Source of the DNA: an uncultured Enterococcus sp.
Lineage (GTDB): Bacteria > Bacillota > Bacilli > Lactobacillales > Enterococcaceae
DNA length: 7,181 nucleotides
Assembly (NCBI GenBank): GCA_946409145.1
Contig: CAMJVA010000083.1
Location: 1 to 7,181 of the forward strand
Reading direction: 5' to 3'
This document shows positions 5,238 to 7,181 of the stretch, in pieces. Position 1 is the first letter of the stretch. Every line of letters begins with the position of its first letter. Below the pieces are notes generated by a model that saw only the letters and a list, made by a program, of their open reading frames with translations, had not been told where the DNA came from and did not search any database. The position numbers and the translations under genes are program-made.

Positions 5238-7100
5238 ATGGAAAAAAATCAAAAATGGGCATTTTTATCAACGGGATTGTGTGGACTCTGTATTATTTTA
5301 GGAATTTTTTTACCTTTACCAAAAATTATTTTAAATATTATTTTATTTAGCGGAATTATTTTTGGTGGCTTTAAACAAACGAAAGAAGGCATCTTAGAAT
5401 TAATTCATGAAAAGCATTTAAATGTGGATCTTCTCATGGCCTTAGCTGCTCTTGGTGCCTGTTTAATTGGTGATTTTTTAGAAGGGGCTATTTTAACATT
5501 TATTTTTTCTCTTGCAGGCTCTTTAGAAGAATATACTTTAGGAAAAAGTCAAAAAGAACTCACTGCTCTTTTAAACTTACAACCAAAAGTAGCTTTAAGA
5601 GTTGAAAATGGCACTCCAAAAGAGGTCCCTGTGGAATCCCTTTTATTAAACGATTTAGTTTTAGTCCCTAAAGGTTCACAAATTCCCATTGATGCTTTAA
5701 TTGAAAAAGGTGAAGGCTTAATTAATGAAGCTGCTGTTACTGGGGAATCTTTACCTAAAGAAAAAAAATTAGGGGAACAAGTTTTTGCTGGAACGGTTAA
5801 TATTGGCGATCCTATTGAAATTCGGGTAAATAAAAACGCTGACGAAACTTTATTTTCACGCATTGTAAAATTAGTCAAAGAAGCACAAAATACACCTTCT
5901 GCTACTTCCAGTTTCATTGAAAAAATTGAAGATACGTATGTAAAAGTAGTTTTAATTGCTGTTCCTTTAGTCATTTTATTTATGTATTTTGTTTTAAGTT
6001 GGACGTTTAAGGAAAGTTTTTACCGAGGAATGGTGTTATTAGTGGTGGCCTCCCCTTGTGCCTTAGTAGCATCTGCTACCCCCGCCACTTTAGCTGCAAT
6101 TTCTCACGGTGCAAAACGTGGCTTGATTTTTAAAGGCGGGGCTCCTTTAGAAAATTTAGCGGGACTAAAAGCCATTGCTTTTGATAAAACAGGAACTCTT
6201 ACAAAAGGAAAACCAGTGGTCACTGATGTGGAATTTTTTACCACAGTTGAAGCAGAAAAAAAGACTTACGCCATGCTCGTTTATGAAATGGAAAAAAATT
6301 CTACTCATCCCCTAGCTCAAGCCTTAAAGGCCCACTTTAAAGAATTTTCCAATCATCAATTAAATATTACTGTAGGAGAAAAAACCGCTGTAGGAATGGA
6401 AACAGTTTATAAAGACCAACATTATTTAATCGGCAAGCCCTTAAAAGAAAGCTTGGCTCATCTTTCTAAAGAACATTTAACACGTTTAAAAGAGTTACAA
6501 GAAGCTGGGAAAACTGTGGTCTGTCTTTATAAAAATAATGACATTCAAGGTTACTTTGCTTTATTAGATCTTCCCCAAGAAAATGCTAAAGAAGTCTTAA
6601 ATTATTTCAAACAGCAACAAATTCACACAACTATTTTAACTGGAGATCAAAAATCTACAGGTGAAACAGTTGGAAGACTTCTTGGTGCGGATGAAACTTT
6701 TACTCAAATGTTACCAGAAGATAAAACAAAAATTATCAAAGCTCAAGGAGAAAAATATGGCATTAACGCCATGTGCGGCGATGGAATAAACGACGCTCCC
6801 GCTCTTGCCAGTGCCACTGTGGGTATTGCCATGGGTGAAGGGACAGATATTGCCATGGACGTAGCTGATGTAGTGGTCATGAAAAACCAATTGGACCGTT
6901 TAGTTTTTTCTCACAAATTAGCTAAAAAATTAAAACGTGTCGTCATTGAAAATATTGTTTTTTCTCTTTCAGTAATTGCTGTTTTAATTCTTTCCAACTT
7001 TTTACAAATTTTAGACATGCCCCTTGGTGTTGTGGGACATGAAGGATCCACTATTTTAGTCATTTTAAATGGATTACGACTCCTCCATTTGAAAGAATAA
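5238..7100 (+). CDS. P1B-4-type heavy-metal P-type ATPase, probable Fe(II) exporter (PfeT/FrvA-like)
   Basis: The 620-residue protein is a complete P1B ATPase without an N-terminal HMA metal-binding domain. Motifs in order: actuator TGES (168-171), SPC in the sixth membrane helix (272-274), phosphorylation DKTGT (316-320, D316), HP dipeptide (H357-P358), hinge GDGINDAP (514-521), and HEGST in the last helices (601-605). SPC with HEG(G/S)T defines the P1B-4 subgroup, whose characterised members export Fe(II), Co(II) or Zn(II); Cu and Cd/Zn pumps carry CPC. With Fur-like boxes upstream, Fe(II) efflux like B. subtilis PfeT or Listeria FrvA is the best inference. The ATG at 5238 is chosen because GAGGTGA lies 5-7 bases before it; an in-frame GTG at 5229 falls inside that site. 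The first helix holds a CGLC pair (C15, C18). Confidence 0.93.
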   Translation: MEKNQKWAFLSTGLCGLCIILGIFLPLPKIILNIILFSGIIFGGFKQTKEGILELIHEKHLNVDLLMALAALGACLIGDFLEGAILTFIFSLAGSLEEYTLGKSQKELTALLNLQPKVALRVENGTPKEVPVESLLLNDLVLVPKGSQIPIDALIEKGEGLINEAAVTGESLPKEKKLGEQVFAGTVNIGDPIEIRVNKNADETLFSRIVKLVKEAQNTPSATSSFIEKIEDTYVKVVLIAVPLVILFMYFVLSWTFKESFYRGMVLLVVASPCALVASATPATLAAISHGAKRGLIFKGGAPLENLAGLKAIAFDKTGTLTKGKPVVTDVEFFTTVEAEKKTYAMLVYEMEKNSTHPLAQALKAHFKEFSNHQLNITVGEKTAVGMETVYKDQHYLIGKPLKESLAHLSKEHLTRLKELQEAGKTVVCLYKNNDIQGYFALLDLPQENAKEVLNYFKQQQIHTTILTGDQKSTGETVGRLLGADETFTQMLPEDKTKIIKAQGEKYGINAMCGDGINDAPALASATVGIAMGEGTDIAMDVADVVVMKNQLDRLVFSHKLAKKLKRVVIENIVFSLSVIAVLILSNFLQILDMPLGVVGHEGSTILVILNGLRLLHLKE

Positions 7101-7126
7101 AAAAAAGCTTCAGGACTTGTTATAAG
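7101..7126 (+). terminator. Possible left half of the ATPase terminator, interrupted
   Basis: The stop codon is followed by an A-run and then AAGCTTCAGGACTTG, the look of the ascending arm of a terminator. No complementary CCTGAAGCTT arm or T-run follows before the IS-like end at 7127. The likely reading is that the insertion split the hairpin. The evidence is the missing half only, so this is tentative. Confidence 0.35.
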
Positions 7127-7181
7127 TGTACCGACCCCAAAAAGTTAGACCAAAAAATCTAACTTTTTGGAGGTCGGTATT
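7127..7181 (+). mobile_element. Left end of an IS3-family (IS150-like) insertion sequence, partial
   Basis: From TG at 7127 the sequence reads TGTACCGACCCCAAAAAGTT, the type of terminal inverted repeat (TG start, GACCCC, AAAAGTT, GAC) carried by IS150-group IS3 elements. It is followed by an inverted copy leading into GGAGGTCGGTATT, which looks like the leader and ribosome binding site of orfA; the start codon would lie just past the window edge. The transposase itself is not visible, so the family rests on the terminus alone. Confidence 0.65.
7129..7179 (+). repeat. Long hairpin at the IS end covering the orfA ribosome binding site
   Basis: Positions 7129-7149 pair with 7158-7179 over 21 bp, with one bulged A (7171) and an 8-base loop CCAAAAAA (7150-7157). 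The candidate Shine-Dalgarno GGAGG (7169-7173) is inside the right arm. Transcripts entering from the ATPase gene would fold this hairpin and hide the site. IS elements are known to use such structures to avoid transposase expression from outside promoters; applying that here is inference. Confidence 0.7.

Noticed and set aside
5549..5974. Minus-strand open frame of 141 codons opposite the ATPase gene
   Set aside because: It lies wholly within the ATPase gene, has low-complexity composition and no recognisable domain; it is a frame shadow.

Overview
The window is low-GC, AT-rich DNA with strong AGGAGG-type ribosome binding sites, TTGACA/TATAAT-type promoters and T-tailed hairpin terminators. 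Every recognisable protein fits the Firmicutes. The mix (DUF2975 plus YozG-like regulator, YitT, Nramp MntH, UppP, an HMA-less P1B-4 ATPase, and an IS3-type end at the edge) points to Lactobacillales, for example a relative of the Enterococcaceae or Carnobacteriaceae. I cannot name the genus from sequence alone.

Layout from left to right. Bases 1-144 are the tail of a DUF2975 membrane protein, followed at once by a small XRE-type regulator (160-366). A terminator at 353-387 ends this unit and also serves the convergent MIP18/DUF59-type Fe-S assembly factor (392-730, minus). A YitT-family membrane protein (843-1775, minus) lies behind that gene. Its promoter is divergent from a histidine phosphatase gene (1934-2638, plus). 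The phosphatase faces an Nramp Mn/Fe transporter, mntH (2675-4051, minus), and the two share a perfect 44-nt palindromic terminator. mntH and uppP (4233-5063, plus) are divergent, with good sigma-A-type promoters on both strands. After the uppP terminator, an intergenic region carries three tandem Fur-box-like 15-mers and leads into a P1B-4 heavy-metal ATPase (5238-7100, plus). The window ends 55 bases into what looks like the left end of an IS3/IS150-type insertion sequence.

Most genes look like separately transcribed core genes. A metal-homeostasis theme links three of them: mntH imports Mn(II)/Fe(II), the P1B-4 ATPase with its Fur-like boxes is best read as an Fe(II) exporter of the PfeT/FrvA type, and the DUF59 protein serves Fe-S cluster assembly. 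The least ordinary signals are the Fur-box array lying upstream of, not over, the likely ATPase promoter; the apparent IS insertion into the ATPase terminator; and a hairpin in the IS end that buries a Shine-Dalgarno sequence. I see no CRISPR array, tRNA, rRNA or clearly novel multi-gene system.
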